This document shows positions 13,421 through 25,076 of a stretch of 64,000 bases of DNA, piece after piece. The stretch is from Limnoperna fortunei (Eukaryota > Mollusca > Bivalvia > Mytilida > Modiolidae). Every line of letters starts with the position of its first letter. Within the stretch, counting starts at the first letter, position 1. The stretch spans positions 23,461,714 through 23,525,713 of the forward strand of contig OX104122.1 of assembly GCA_944474755.1 (NCBI GenBank). Direction: 5' to 3'. Below the pieces are notes generated by a model. It ran no database searches. It saw only the letters and a program-made list of their open reading frames with translations, and was not told where the DNA came from. The position numbers were made by a program, and so were the translations under genes.

Positions 13421-15480
13421 AATGCTAATCTGATTATAATAATAGCAAATAGTATCGTTTATATTTAGATAGTCCCTAAAGAATTAAGTATTCCTAGTTC
13501 AGTACTTGAAATGATTAATGAGACAAAGATGAAAAATGTGGGTGTTTTTGTTTTTCTTGTTTTGTTTTGTTGTTTGTTTCTTTTGTTGTTGTTTTTTTTT
13601 TTTTTTTTGCTTTTATTTTTTTTCCACTGGGGCATATTCGTATCTATTCGCATATCCGAATAGATAGATTTATCATGAAGCGATTTGAGTTGTTCCTCTT
13701 TATGTGAATTATCTCCCTTGGAAAGTATAAATAGGGAAATTTTGAAATTTCCGGTCCTTTTCATTTTTGCTGTCAAGAGGTTCGAATCGCATCACACATT
13801 TTATTTGAAAAATCTTAACTATCGAAAATCCCTCCCATAACCCCCCCCTTTTTTTGTTTAAATAGATACTGCTTTTGTGTTCATGTATTTTCAGGGCATG
13901 CTGACAAAGATGTATTCCACCATAAAACGGCGCGGCTGATTAGATGCCTGTTCTTTTTATGTCAGACGGTGATCTGTTTGGACGAAATTCAACAGACTAG
14001 ATGAAGGCGAAAGCGCGGCACAGTTTGAACTTTTGGTGTCTTGACTACTGTTCCCATGGTCAAGTACAACGTTAAATATATATACGTCGTGCTTTACGAA
14101 ACATATTTTATTTGAACTTTGAAATCCAAAGATATTGGAATATAATTTGTATGCTTGTGTGCTTTATTAAGTGAACAATTCGTGTGTGCCTTATTAATTG
14201 AACATTCTTGAGTGCCTCTGCATTTTTAATTGAATATATCTTGTGTGCCTTAAAATGATTGATTGACATTTCTTGTGTGCCTTTGACATTTCTTGTGTGC
14301 CTTTGACATTTCTTGTGTGCCTTTGCCATATTTACAATTGTTTGTGCTTTTGACCAAATATTATACATAAACATTATAAAAATACACACAACTCCATGAT
14401 TACTTATTTCTTATTTCTGAACAGATCATGCGTTATAACATGATTTTGATATGCTTACGCCCAATAAACCGCTTTATGGATGGGTTAATTAATTAAACAG
14501 GTTATAGAGTATAACCTGTTCAAAAATTTCAAATAATCCTTATAATTTAATTTTTACTATAAATCTTAACATCGTAAATGAAAAAAAAAACATTTATGAC
14601 CTCATGAGACTATTTGAATTTTAACGGCGTAAGAATATGTCATTAGTATCGTGTAATATGGGTTGGTTCATTCGAATTAGCAATTCAGATTTCAACCTAC
14701 AAAGCAAATTAAATTATATGAGAATATTACCAGCATACCTCAATTTAACTAATTACTTGAAGCCAAAACGATTTCAATGGTCAGTTCGTTTTATATTTCA
14801 AACAATTTCTAATACTTATACAGTCACCTTTAAAACCAAGACAAAAAATATATATTTTCGATTTCGGTCTACATTAATTTTTTGAAACCCATAATATCCA
14901 TTCCACAGCCTCAACCCACAGATATAAAACTGGATCTAGCTTTTCGATCCAGCCAGCGTGATAAAGTAGTATTCCATAGCTTTGGTGATGAATTAAAATT
15001 CCATAATATTACTATATATCGAGATTGGAGAAATTAAGAAATTAAAACAGGAATATATAAATTTAATTTACATATCCCAGTGCTTATTAATTGAAGCTGA
15101 TTTCGAAATTATGTCTGAGATATTTTTTAAACGTATGCGGATCAAAGTGACCTTAAGATTGGCATTTGCAGCTGCCAAACTAAAACTCACTTACTTGAGT
15201 AATTCAGAAAATAGTAAATGTATGTGTTTAAATGGGACACAGGAACTAATGACGTACAACACAGCCATCTTAGCTAGCTGTTCTAGCTGCAATACAATGC
15301 ATCCATTGAAAAAAAGTTATGTATTCGCCATTGGTGCTACGCACATGCGTATTTGTGTTTGTTTACAAAGTGCATAAATATGAAAATATATATGAAATAC
15401 ATATTACATCAATAATTTTATTAACTCGAGCACTATTCTTGCATTCAATGTTTATAGTACAAATAAATAATCATAGTCTT
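13420..15480. other. Intergenic DNA between HES gene and decayed copy
   Basis: No gene is supported. It includes a T-rich tract (13585-13622), a short 20-bp repeat TTTGACATTTCTTGTGTGCC in about three direct copies (14268-14322) with diverged relatives on its left, and AT-rich DNA. The frames at 14637-14885 and 15111-15377 show no domain or splice context. Confidence 0.45.
14268..14322. repeat. 20-bp short tandem repeat
   Basis: TTTGACATTTCTTGTGTGCC occurs head to tail about three times, with looser 'TTGTGTGCCTTA' copies upstream from about 14155. Confidence 0.75.
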
Positions 15481-17192
15481 CAGACGGACACCTTGTAGTG
15501 TCATTTCATTTATTGGAGGCGCATAACCTTGGCTGAAACAGCCAGCTTTGTTTTCAACCTGCCTGAAAAATGAGAATACAAGAATATGTTATGTCAGGAA
15601 TCATAAAACAAGAGAACTAGGATTGTTCTACTATAAAACAAGGGGAATAGTATTGTTGTCATATGAAACAAGAGGAAACGAATTGTCCTGTTATAAACAA
15701 GCAGAATAGTATTGTTCTATTTTAAACAACCGGAACAGAATTGTTATGTTATAAAACATGCGGAATAGTATTGTTCTATTTTAAACTACTGGGACAGCAT
15801 TGTTCTGTTATAAAACAAACGGTCTAGGATTGTTCTTGTATGAAACAAGCGGAATAAGATTGTTCTACTATAAAACATCGGAATAGAACTTTTCTATTTT
15901 AAACAGGCGGGATATAACAGTTCTATTATAAAACAAGTGGACTAGGATTGTTCTGTTATAAACAAGCTGACTTAGATAGTTCTATTATAAAACAAGTGGA
16001 CTAGAACAAACATACCTTCTGTTGACTGTGTGTATTGTAAAGCCTCAATGTATCTGACCAGCTTTGTATTGTCCTGAAAAACATAACTGATTATTATTGT
16101 CATCGTACAGATATTAAAATTCAGCTTCTTTAGTATAAAGTGTGGGATAAACACTTCTTCAAAATTTTTTATGGGTTTTGCGTTAAAAAATATTATTATA
16201 ATTACTTTGAAGGATATCGTCAACATAAAGATGAAAGTCGAAGTTCTTCAAGACATTCTTAATTGCATTATCTTTACTTTAGGGGAATTTAGCCTGGAGA
16301 AGTTATACGTTATACGGTTAATAATACTCGGTCAGACGTCTGCGCGTGTCATTAATAATATTTAACATGAAAACTGACAATTACAAAAAATATAATATTT
16401 ATTTTTTTGGGATAAAAATGTTTGGTCATTTTAATAGACAATATTTCAAACCATTTTCGAAAACCCAAACAGGAGTGATTTTTTTATTAAAAAAACAAAC
16501 AAGGAAGGAAGTTCTCTTGTGAATCATACGTTTCGATTTGTTTAATTTTATGATTTGTTGAGCATAAATATGTATACAGATTAGTTTCTGTGCAATGTCG
16601 TTCGCCAATGATATAAAATGAATCCTCACCACTTTATATGTACCCCGCAAAACTAGTTTCATTGACTGATGAAGACTATAGTTGCTGCGTTCACCTCGGT
16701 GTTTTTCTGTCATCGCCTTGTTGGTCTGAAGCAGAAACAGAATACTAGAAACTTGTTTTCGTTGTATAGACATGCAAATAGTGCCAAAGAAATATCAATT
16801 CTAGATATTAAGTTTGTTAGCAAATAAAATATGTGTTATACAATTTTTACCATAATTCAATTCATGATGACGATAAAGCTAAAGAAAGAAACAATACATT
16901 GCCTTTAGCTTAACACGAACACAATTCAAACGCCGTTTATGTATTAAACACTTAAAAATTTGACACACTTAAAACCGAAAACCTATTAACCATCAAGCGT
17001 TAAATATAATACGGAACAATAAAATAAATAAAGAAATAGATATCCTACAAATTTCAATTTAACACGTAATTATTCTATATGAACTAAGGAGGTTTTACGA
17101 GATAGTTTATTTCGAATTTAATCTTTATAAATTTACAGGAACAATGTTATTACCTTTATTTCCTGGTGAAGGTAGTTTTTAACGCTGTCCAT
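15480..17192 (-). pseudogene. Decayed inverted copy of HES gene
   Basis: On the minus strand the four HES exons are all recognisable: 17192-17154 (MDSVKNYLHQEIK), 16725-16630 (TEKHRGERSN, then KLVLRG), 16073-16016 (DNTKL joined to VRYIEALQ) and from 15562 down (KLAVSA, then GYAPPINEMT in another frame). Splice sites are kept. The basic region has lost key residues (KRRRERIN became KHRGERSN) and the family proline. Exon 3 lacks exactly 27 nt coding LEKADIMDM-like helix 2. A frameshift in the Orange domain gives a stop at 15510-15512. No WRPW tail follows. A spliced product would have about 81 residues. I call it a pseudogene because every functional module is damaged; a non-DNA-binding remnant protein is the alternative. 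Confidence 0.8.
15600..16010. repeat. ~32-bp minisatellite in pseudogene intron
   Basis: About a dozen diverged units of the type 'TATAAAACAAGCGGAATAG' followed by ATTGTTCT fill the last intron of the decayed HES copy. Confidence 0.85.
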
Positions 17193-17284
17193 GATGACTT
17201 TATAGATTAGTTCGTTGTGTTTTGGGATCTTACCTATATTTAAAGCAGAAAATATGAAGCCAGTTTGCTCAGCTAACTTAGGAA

Positions 17285-17296
17285 CACACGTGCCGT
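17285..17296 (-). promoter_or_regulatory. E-box motif upstream of decayed HES copy
   Basis: On the minus strand 'GGCACGTGTGTTCC' lies about 95 bp before the pseudogene start codon, at the same relative place as the CACGTG of the active gene, and is followed by a related 'TTTTCTGCTTTAAATATA' stretch. It shows that the duplication included proximal promoter DNA. Confidence 0.45.
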
Positions 17297-17299
17297 CCA

Positions 17300-18150
17300 T
17301 GATTATGAGCTGTATGGTTTCTATCTGTAAATTGCTAAATATATCAATACATGAGTATTGCCACCTTTCTATCCCAGGATATTTTTAAGGCGTGGTTTCG
17401 CTGATGTTTATCAAACTTGTCAATTAGTTCTATATTACTGTCAACACATTACAAACCAATTACCCTTAATTGCAGTATAGTATTCGGTAAAAATATATAC
17501 ATGTACTGTGTTTATTTAGAAAGTACTGTTATTGCAATTAAATTGATCTATGTCTACATAATGCTACACGCATGCAAGATGAGACGTAATCCGATAAGAT
17601 TCAATCCTTTAACTTTAAGCAATTAATGTTTATCAGTAAATATTTTACATAGTACAAATTAAATTTACGACAAACATCAAATGAGTAGTATGTAGATACA
17701 GTTTTATAACAATAATTCAGTACGTAATTTTGATTTACGTTAAAAATTATGTTATGGGATGAAACGTCCTGCAGCGAATTTTGAAGAATAAAACAAGTAT
17801 TTGCAAAGATTACATATATCTTTTACATTTTCAGTACTAAAAAGTTGCGCACAAGCTAAAAAGAGGATTGCTGCATATAACAATAACGCTTGATATACTT
17901 TTGTATAAAATCTCCGTGACATGGGCATAGAAGTATAAAGTGAAATTCGTCCTCAAAGATTATACAATATTTTCTGTTGATATCATGGTAACGACCAGTT
18001 TCAAGGAATAAATTATGCGATGTTATACGATATTTCGTTTTATATGTATTACCCACATATTAACATATGTACTCAGAAAAAAATTCAAATTAATGCGTGA
18101 AACACAATATTTATAAAGGTACCACTCCGGTGAATTATGCAATATTTCGC
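17300..18150. other. Intergenic DNA, no gene seen
   Basis: AT-rich sequence without a supported gene or clear repeat structure. The minus frame at 17856-18056 has no recognisable motif. Confidence 0.4.
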
Positions 18151-18151
18151 T

Positions 18152-18839
18152 GGTAAACGGAAATAAAGTCACAGGAAATAAAGTCACAGTTTTGATAGAA
18201 AAAAAAAGGAAAAAAAGTCACAATTAATGAGTTATGTTGTCATAATATGATAATATTTCTATGTTTATTATAATTATAATCATAATTTTATCTAATACTT
18301 AATATTTAGAACTTTAATATACTACTTATTAGTTATTTAATACCATTAGTTAACATTTTATTTCAAGTTCATTAGATCTAGAAAGCAATTTAGAAAAAAA
18401 AACACATTACTGTCAACAGTTCTTTTTATGCTGCTTTAACAGTTAATAGTAAGTATACCAAGTGAAATATAGCATAAACAACTATTAATTTTTTTTAAAT
18501 ACATAGTTCCAAGACGAGAATATGGCTTCAAAATTTAATGATTTATTTATTAAACAATATGTAGTGAAAAATGAACATGTGTGACAAATTACTACACTAC
18601 TTATTGCTACGTATTCCTTTGTTTTTATTTTTTTTTAACATTTTCTTAATTAGTTATGATATATATGTCCTATATGTCTTTAAATATTTTACTTTTTATA
18701 CACAATAACATAAAACTTGCAAAAAGCACAGTCACCAAGTAAATGTAAAACCCTAAAAAACACATTCAATACCAAGAAAACTTATTCATTGTGACTTTTT
18801 TTCCTGTGACTTTTTTCCGTTACTTTTTTCCTACAACCG
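18152..18839. mobile_element. Non-autonomous DNA transposon, repeat-built TIRs
   Basis: TTTCGCT occurs directly repeated at 18145-18151 and 18840-18846, flanking an element whose ends are inverted repeats made of the phrase GGAAA(T/A)AAAGTCACA in two or three copies. The left end reads CGGAAATAAAGTCACAGG and the right end, reverse complemented, CGGAAAAAAGTCACAGG. The interior is AT-rich with no coding sequence. The 7-bp duplication and subterminal repeats suggest a cut-and-paste element; the superfamily is not assigned. Confidence 0.65.
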
Positions 18840-18846
18840 TTTCGCT

Positions 18847-19124
18847 AAGTCACTGTAATGCTTGGTAAAATTCTGCACTTGACCACATTAAGAAGTCCAT
18901 TATTTACGACAAGGTTGTCTTGATTATACCAAAGGTCACTGAAACCCAATCAACAACCATTTTACACCAGAAGCCATGCAGAGAAATAACAGTTCGAAAA
19001 CCAAGTTTTCGTATTATGTAAGTCGTTATCGTATAAATCACGCTGCTTTGTGTTAAATGTGTTTTTACAAGATCTTTCCTTTTTTTAAACTTTCATAAAT
19101 CATAAAACAATTACGTACGGGAGA
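18847..19124. other. Spacer, no gene seen
   Basis: Short unremarkable sequence between a DNA transposon and the second 'ACAAAATCCC' element. Confidence 0.4.
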
Positions 19125-19257
19125 AAGACGGGGGACGGACAAAATCCCCCTTGTGTAATTTAGCATAGGCTGACAAAATCCCCCCCCCCCGTAAAATTTA
19201 CAATGCGGACAAAATCCCCCTTTTAAATTTTCAAGGCAGACAAAATCACTCCCGAAT
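19125..19257 (+). repeat. 'ACAAAATCCC' repeat element, copy 2
   Basis: Four subunits of GGACAAAATCCCCC followed by TTTAAATTTxCAAGG lie head to tail. It is interrupted at its right end by a SINE. Confidence 0.65.
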
Positions 19258-19260
19258 CTG

Positions 19261-19523
19261 TTTGTTTGTTTGATGGTGTTTAACGCCACTTTCAGCAATT
19301 TTTCAGCTATATCATGGCGTCCAGTTTTCATTGGGGGGAGGAAGCCGGAGTACCCGGAGAAAACCCCCGACCTGCGGTAGGAAAACTGGCAATCCTTGTC
19401 AATTAAGACTGGAGTCGAGTACACCCTGCCTGCAGTGAGAATCGAACCCGCAATCTCAGTGTTGACAGACCACGTGATCAATAGTAGACGAACTACCTTG
19501 ACCACTCGGCCACAGAGGCCCCA
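19261..19523 (-). repeat. Full-length tRNA-headed SINE
   Basis: A complete minus-strand copy: T-rich tail (TTTGTTTGTTTGATGG), the 'GCAATTTTTCAGCTATAT' conserved tail domain, the body, then the tRNA-like head with a B-box (GGTTCGATTCTC on the minus strand) and A-box (TGGCCGAGTGGTCAAGG). It is flanked by 8-bp copies of CGAATCTG (19253-19260 and 19524-19531). This family recurs over a dozen times in the window and resembles tRNA-derived SINEs described from bivalves; the published family name was not checked. Confidence 0.85.
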
Positions 19524-19676
19524 CGAATCTGATCATGATAATACCGATATAATGTGCGATAGCTTTTTACGTGGTACTTGAAATGGTGAATGAGGCACAG
19601 GTTAAAACTTGGTTAGTTTATTTGTTCACAGGGACACATCGAGTCGTTTGTTTTGATTGGTACAACACTGTACAAT

Positions 19677-20930
19677 GAATCCTAGTCAACTCGTACCTCA
19701 ACCAACTCGTACCTTTGCATTATTTGGTAGAATGAAAAGGGACACATTCAATCTGAAAATGGCTGAAATTATGTTAACCTAAAAAAAATAAATTTTTTAA
19801 TATTTATTATCATATTTATTGTACAGCACTAATGCACTAACAAAAACAAAGCAAGCAACACAATTATTAAACACACTAGACAATTTTAAAACCAGATGCA
19901 TATCTCATAAGACATGGCGTTTATGTAACACCAGTCTTTGGTAGTCTATAGGCACTTTAAACAGTTATATTATATATATTTTAATAGTTTGTATTTAATT
20001 TACGCGTCTTGTGATAGCCCATTCAACTGCCCACACTTCCGCAGAAGTTGGCTGGCGGAGATCTAGCCGCTAGAATACAAATCCCACAGCTTGAAAAATT
20101 CCGCCTGTATATATTTCATAGTAGATCTCTACTGCCGACTAAGTTTGGATTCTGTAATCATTTTTAGTTGTGTGGGTAGAAGAGCAGCTTTTTCTTGTAG
20201 TTTTGGAACTAGCAGATAAAAGGCTTCTTCTTATCGCTGGACGAATGTGTTCGGCTGGTAGGAATGGCAACGCCATCAGCTTTCTAATGTACTTGAAAAT
20301 ACTGACATCTTGTCAATAGGCTGGCTGTAATAAAAAAATTCATACTTTTAAATTTCATTTAAGTAAACTGTTATCAAAATTATGAATTAGTTGTATAAAT
20401 TATATTGGTTTGTTATGAGGTATAGCAACCTACGTGTACATGTATATCCGCATACGGTTCTGTAAACTTTCAATTTGGATAAATAGCAAATCTAGTTGTG
20501 GTTAATCACATTTAGACTGCAGAAAATTTATAAAGCTTCGGCAATACTGAGGGTATAACTACCAATTTGATACGCGAAAATTTAGTTATTTAATATTTGA
20601 TATTTGATGCACCAAGGCCTAGTACGTGGTATTTCATAAAGTGCATGTCAGGGCATAACGGTTGTTGAAATTTTATCAGTTAATTTGAAATACAAATCAA
20701 ATATGCATTAATTTGGTTTTTTTTTTAATGAACTGCAAAATAATTGTAAATGGTTCGAATATTTTAATATATTTTTATCTAATATACAGCATATATTGTT
20801 ATTTAGAACTAATTAAGAACATAATGTACAGAATGTACAGATTAACTAGATTAAAATCAAAGGTACGAGTTGGTAGAGGTACGAGTTGGTAGGGTACGAG
20901 TTGGTCAAAGTACGAGTTGACCTGCACCCG
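19677..20930. mobile_element. Decayed MULE-like DNA transposon
   Basis: GTACAAT flanks the element on both sides (19670-19676, 20931-20937). Both ends carry inverted GTCAACTCGTAC, continued by extra copies of CCAACTCGTACC (left 19686-19715, right 20865-20920). On the minus strand, about 20030-20300, a broken frame reads FKYIRKLMALPFLPAEHIRP, similar to the C-terminal part of MULE/FLYWCH-associated transposases, followed by stops. Element type is inferred from this remnant; the ends are well supported. Confidence 0.55.
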
Positions 20931-20937
20931 GTACAAT

Positions 20938-21302
20938 ATGTTTTAATAAGGGAACCGCGCCATTTGATCCCTTTCATTATTATTTACCGAACAAACAATT
21001 CAATTTATTGAACTAAATTATGCCATTATTTTACTAAATTATAACCTATTAGTAAAAGCCATACATGTCTTAATGTCCTACAAGATGTACGAAATGTTTT
21101 GCTCAAGTAAGCGATGATCGTTTGATCAATGCGAGTATACAAATACATTGATTAAAGGTCACCAATTAAGCACTGCAAATTCGACAAACAATTATTATTA
21201 TTCAAAATCTTGGGTTTTTGTAAACTATAAGGTCATTTTTCAAGGTTTTTCTGTAGATGTATGAGACTGTACGGTGTTAACATTAAAACAATGCATTTTA
21301 AA
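20938..21302. other. Spacer, no gene seen
   Basis: AT-rich DNA without a recognisable gene or repeat. Confidence 0.4.
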
Positions 21303-21385
21303 AAATCTTATTCGGGAGCTATTTTGTCCGCCTTGAAAATTTAACAGGGGATTTGTCCGCCTTGTAAATTAAACAATTATACAAT
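21303..21385 (-). repeat. 'ACAAAATCCC' repeat element, copy 3
   Basis: Reads on the minus strand as two subunits of GGCGGACAAAATxxC. It is the shortest of three copies in the window. Confidence 0.55.
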
Positions 21386-21544
21386 TTTCAGAAGATAAAA
21401 GCTTACACAAAAATTTCAGTGTAATGTACAGTCTAGAGTAGACTAGGTACAGTCTATACTAACAGATTAGTATAGATTGTCCCTAAGTAGACTAAAGGAA
21501 GATGAATTCTTCTCAATTTAAACTATAAACCATTACATCTGTTT

Positions 21545-21804
21545 TTTGTTTGTTTGTTGTTTGTTTAATATTATATTAACGCCACTTTCAGCAAGATTTC
21601 AGCTATCTCATGGCATCCAGTTTTTATTGGCGGAGGAAGCCGCAGAACCGGTAGAAAACCCCCGATCTTCGGTAGGAAATCTGGTAATGTTAATTAAGAT
21701 TAGAATCGAGTACACCCTGTTCGCAGTGTGACTCGAACCCGCAATCTTAGTATCAACAGACCAACCGATCATTAACCACTCGGCCACCGAGACCCCCCCC
21801 CCCC
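21545..21804 (-). repeat. tRNA-headed SINE
   Basis: Tail TTTGTTTGTTGTTTG on the left, conserved 'CACTTTCAGCAAGATTTCAG' and head 'CCACTCGGCCACCGAGACC' followed by a C run on the right. Moderately diverged, with a shortened head. Confidence 0.8.
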
Positions 21805-21809
21805 AATTA

Positions 21810-22833
21810 CATGTGGTACATTATTTGACATGCAATATATTTGCACAAAATCTATTCGCAACGTAAGATTACATGAAAACCCCATATTACACTGACATAA
21901 ACTTAGTACTGTACATGTACGTTAAAAAATTAAATGAAAATATATTTAGGTATGATGATAAAACAATAGCTTTTAAGACTAACATAGCTTTTCTATCTTA
22001 ATTTATCAGAAAGCTGTTTGAGCTTTAAAAAGTTACAATTATAGTAAAGTAAAATGCCAAGTTGTATCAATACTCATCAACAATATCAATCATAATATTT
22101 TAAAATACCATTTTTTTCTGTCTCTCTTCTATTACAACAGGGATATTATATATTAACCAATTATATGTATACGTTTAGTATAGACTGTCTCTTATTACCT
22201 TAACTTATACAAGAAAAGAATAAAGCAAACATAAAAAAAAACGAATTTTATCATTTATATCTTCTAACTTGGTGAAACAGAAAGAATTCAAACATTTCAT
22301 TTTTCCATTAGCAGTGTTTCGCTTCACCGAATGTGTATTCAGAAAAATAAAAAGTAGCTCGACTTTTATAATAACTAATATAACATGACACCGGTCTTCA
22401 TTATTTATCTCCGCCTGTTCCGGTATCTTGTCCGATATTGCGGTTTCTCTCATGACAACAATATCAACAAAAATGTTCTGCTGTAAGATAAGACAAGAAA
22501 ACATAAGCTGTTTTTGAAGTTTACATCTCACATAAACATACAGTACCATTAAGGTCAACTGAGCTTTTGACGGCACAAAGAAGTAAGAGACACACACATA
22601 AAAGGGCATGCCATTGGCGTTATTATATGGTTCTATGGTATTCGAGAAAAAAAAACAATGAATGAATAAAAATTTAATGATGGAATGATTAAACTTTTGA
22701 TCATATATTATTGATCATCATGCATATTTTTTCTTGGTTATGAATATGGGGGGGGGGGGGAGTTAAAAATAAGGAAACATCAATTTTCTAAATGGTTTCC
22801 AATTAATATAACGAATGTTGATATGAAAATGAT
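21810..22833. other. Intergenic DNA, no gene seen
   Basis: AT-rich, with a G-run at 22748-22761. The 134-codon minus frame at 22205-22609 has no domain, no splice partner and no compositional sign of coding. Confidence 0.45.
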
Positions 22834-23189
22834 GCACAGCCTAAATGCGAGCACTGCATATTTTATGGTTTATTATGTTACTTCAGAGCACCCTAACAGT
22901 GCCTCTGCATTCTGTTGGTGACGTCACGTCTTTCTTAAATAAAATATAGCGTTTCTGGGATTGGAAATAATTTGTCTGCAATTTTTTTTGTTATTTAAAA
23001 ATTAAACATTTCAATTTTATTGATGTCAAAATAATTTTTGTCTACTTTTAAATTAATTTTAGTGCTCGTCTACAATATTTTCTTCTGATAGCTAACTATC
23101 TTCTGAAATGGGTTTGTTCATATGGATCACATGACTTTTTTTACACACTTGCATGTAACTGTAACTACACATCGGTGATGCTTGCTATT
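22834..23189 (-). mobile_element. MITE, 'GCGAGCATCGC' family, uninterrupted copy
   Basis: Starts GCACAGCCTAAATGCGAGCA and ends GGTGATGCTTGCTATTA. The interior carries 'GGTGACGTCACG' and, near the right end, GGATCACATGACTTTTTTT. The same landmarks occur at 27341-27574 and, split by an insertion, at 36999-37870. Confidence 0.7.
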
Positions 23190-23219
23190 AAATTATGTAA
23201 AGATACTTTTTAAAGGCAA

Positions 23220-23485
23220 CGCGTTACTTGTAAAAAGCATCACGATGCTTTGAGTATCGCGATAGAAAAAAGAAAAGCCAATGGTAACATCACAATTGTG
23301 ACACGATTGGTCAGGTAGATGAAAAAAAGCAAGCCGATGCTTTTTTAAAGTAAGCTGATACTTTTTACACTATGCATAAAATTTTTTTCCATCACGATGC
23401 TTTTAATAAGTATCGCAATGCTTTTAACAAGTATCACGATAGAAACATGCAAGCCAGTAGAAAAATCACAATTGTGACATGAACT
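23220..23485. repeat. Imperfect duplicated palindromic block
   Basis: Two diverged direct copies (about 23240-23307 and 23389-23480) each run from CATCACGATGCTTT through a GTATCGCGAT-like phrase to the self-complementary TCACAATTGTGACA. Its identity is unknown; a nested MITE pair is possible. Confidence 0.5.
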
Positions 23486-23987
23486 GCCACTGAAACAACA
23501 CTAGCAAGGAAGAAATACAGATTGTAGGATATTTCATGTACAAAGTAATATGCCTTTTTATTTAATAAATATTTGAATATATAGTTTCATTATTTTTAAT
23601 GAAATTCGTTGTTATTTATAATAAAGGAGCTAGCATCTTTACATTTTAAACTAGAAATCCATTGGGAAATATGAAATAGTTAACTTTCAACATTAAATAG
23701 AATCTTCATAAAACCAGGAACCTATAAATCAACGGAATCTTAAGATATGCTATACATTTCTTTGTTGTCTGCTGCTCTAATAAGCGAACAAGTGTCGATA
23801 GGGATATGATGGTATTTATGACTGTTGTAAGATGACAATCGTCAATAACGCTGTCTGTTCGAGCTCGGTCTGCTTGTCAAATATACATATTTTTATTTTC
23901 CCGGTAGTTGATTATTGCGTCGGCAATAATATAGTACTGGTACATTATCAAAATCAGGTTGAAATACTTTTTTTATCAATTTAATCT

Positions 23988-24168
23988 GTGGCTTCCTCCC
24001 CAAATAAAAACTAGAGCTGAAAAATTGCTGCAAATTGATTTAAATTCTATTCAAACTACAACAAAACTTTCAAAATACCATATTGCACGTCCCCTTAAAA
24101 CTGGATGCCATGATAAAGCTGAACAATTTCTGAAAGTGGCATTAAACAACATTGAAACAAACAAACGA
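23988..24168 (+). repeat. Two SINE tail fragments
   Basis: 'GGCTTCCTCCCCAAATAAAAA' to 'ATTCAAAC' (23988-24056) and 'ACTGGATGCCATGATAAAG' to 'GAAACAAACAAACG' (24101-24168) both match the SINE 3' half. The first has a decayed core. Confidence 0.7.
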
Positions 24169-24247
24169 TTGTTGAGCTTAGTCAGTTTTCAGCAATATCT
24201 TTTTCAAGGTACCTATTTTGCAATTAAATCCTCTTATAGTTTCCCGT

Positions 24248-24501
24248 TGCCTATGGCAGAGTGGTTAAGGTAGTTAGTTAGTCATCTAATATTGATAATG
24301 TCTGTCAACGAGGTTGCGGGTTCGAGTCTCACTGCAGGCAGGGTGTACTCAACTCTAATCTTAATTGACAAGGATTGCAAATTTCCTACTGCAGTTGAGT
24401 CTTTTCTCTTGGTACTCTGGCTTCCTTCCCAATAAAAACTGGATGCCATGATATAGCTTAAAAATTGCTGAAGGTGGCATTAAACACCATTCAAACAAAC
24501 A
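24248..24501 (+). repeat. tRNA-headed SINE
   Basis: Head 'CCTATGGCAGAGTGGTTAAGG', B-box GGTTCGAGTCTC, body and tail 'TTAAACACCATTCAAACAAA'. It sits about 0.5 kb upstream of the large gene's first coding exon. Confidence 0.85.
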
Positions 24502-24911
24502 GTATAGTTTCCATCCCAGAGCCTTCAAACTTGGTGGAACGTTGCATATACTGGTATATTGGACATTTGCACCTGCTATAAAAAATGCCCTGTATGTGGT
24601 CAGTTAGGCACATATCCGACATACATTCACAGCTTATAAAAACCTTTTTTTTTTGTGGATTTATGCTTCTCAAAATCAATGATTTTAACACCATACCCAA
24701 AAGTAAATATCAGATTAAGATACATGTATTAGGAACAAAAGAATAAAAATAAAACAACACTGCTAATTTTTGAATAGTGGTTTTATAAAACTATGACATT
24801 TATTTACATGCTTTCAAGCATACTGAACTCTCCATAAACATGTAACTAAATAAATAAAGTAAATAAACTTGTGCACTAATAATGTACCAAACATTTATTA
24901 ATTTTTTTCAG

Positions 24912-25076
24912 AAAATGTTAGCTTGAAATGAAGATGGATTGAGTTACTGGCTACAAACTGAATGTTAGCAGTTCAAAGGTTAAATTTGATATGAATTAAG
25001 CCACACTTCTATTAGATAAAATGAAGAAGTCAGTTATGAAGAAGAAGGCGAAAGGATTTAGTGGTGGGTTCGGAAA
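24912..25076 (+). CDS. First coding exon and 5' leader of the Roco-MBT gene
   Basis: A T-rich tract ending TTTTTTTCAG precedes 24912, so this may be an internal exon whose first part is untranslated. The start codon is at 25021, and the coding part is 25021-25076, ending at a GTAAGT donor. It encodes a basic start, MKKSVMKKKAKGFSGGFGK. Joined to the next exon it reads on in frame through SFAN into MDEAAGDKG. The alternative start is the methionine at 26153. I prefer 25021 because splice phase and the strong donor fit; the leader is inferred. Confidence 0.65.

Noticed and set aside
22205..22609. 134-codon minus-strand frame
   Set aside because: Low-complexity hydrophobic and lysine content, no domain and no partner exon.
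23220..23485. TCACAATTGTGA palindromes as transcription factor sites
   Set aside because: They occur within a duplicated repeat block and not near a promoter; no basis for a regulatory role.
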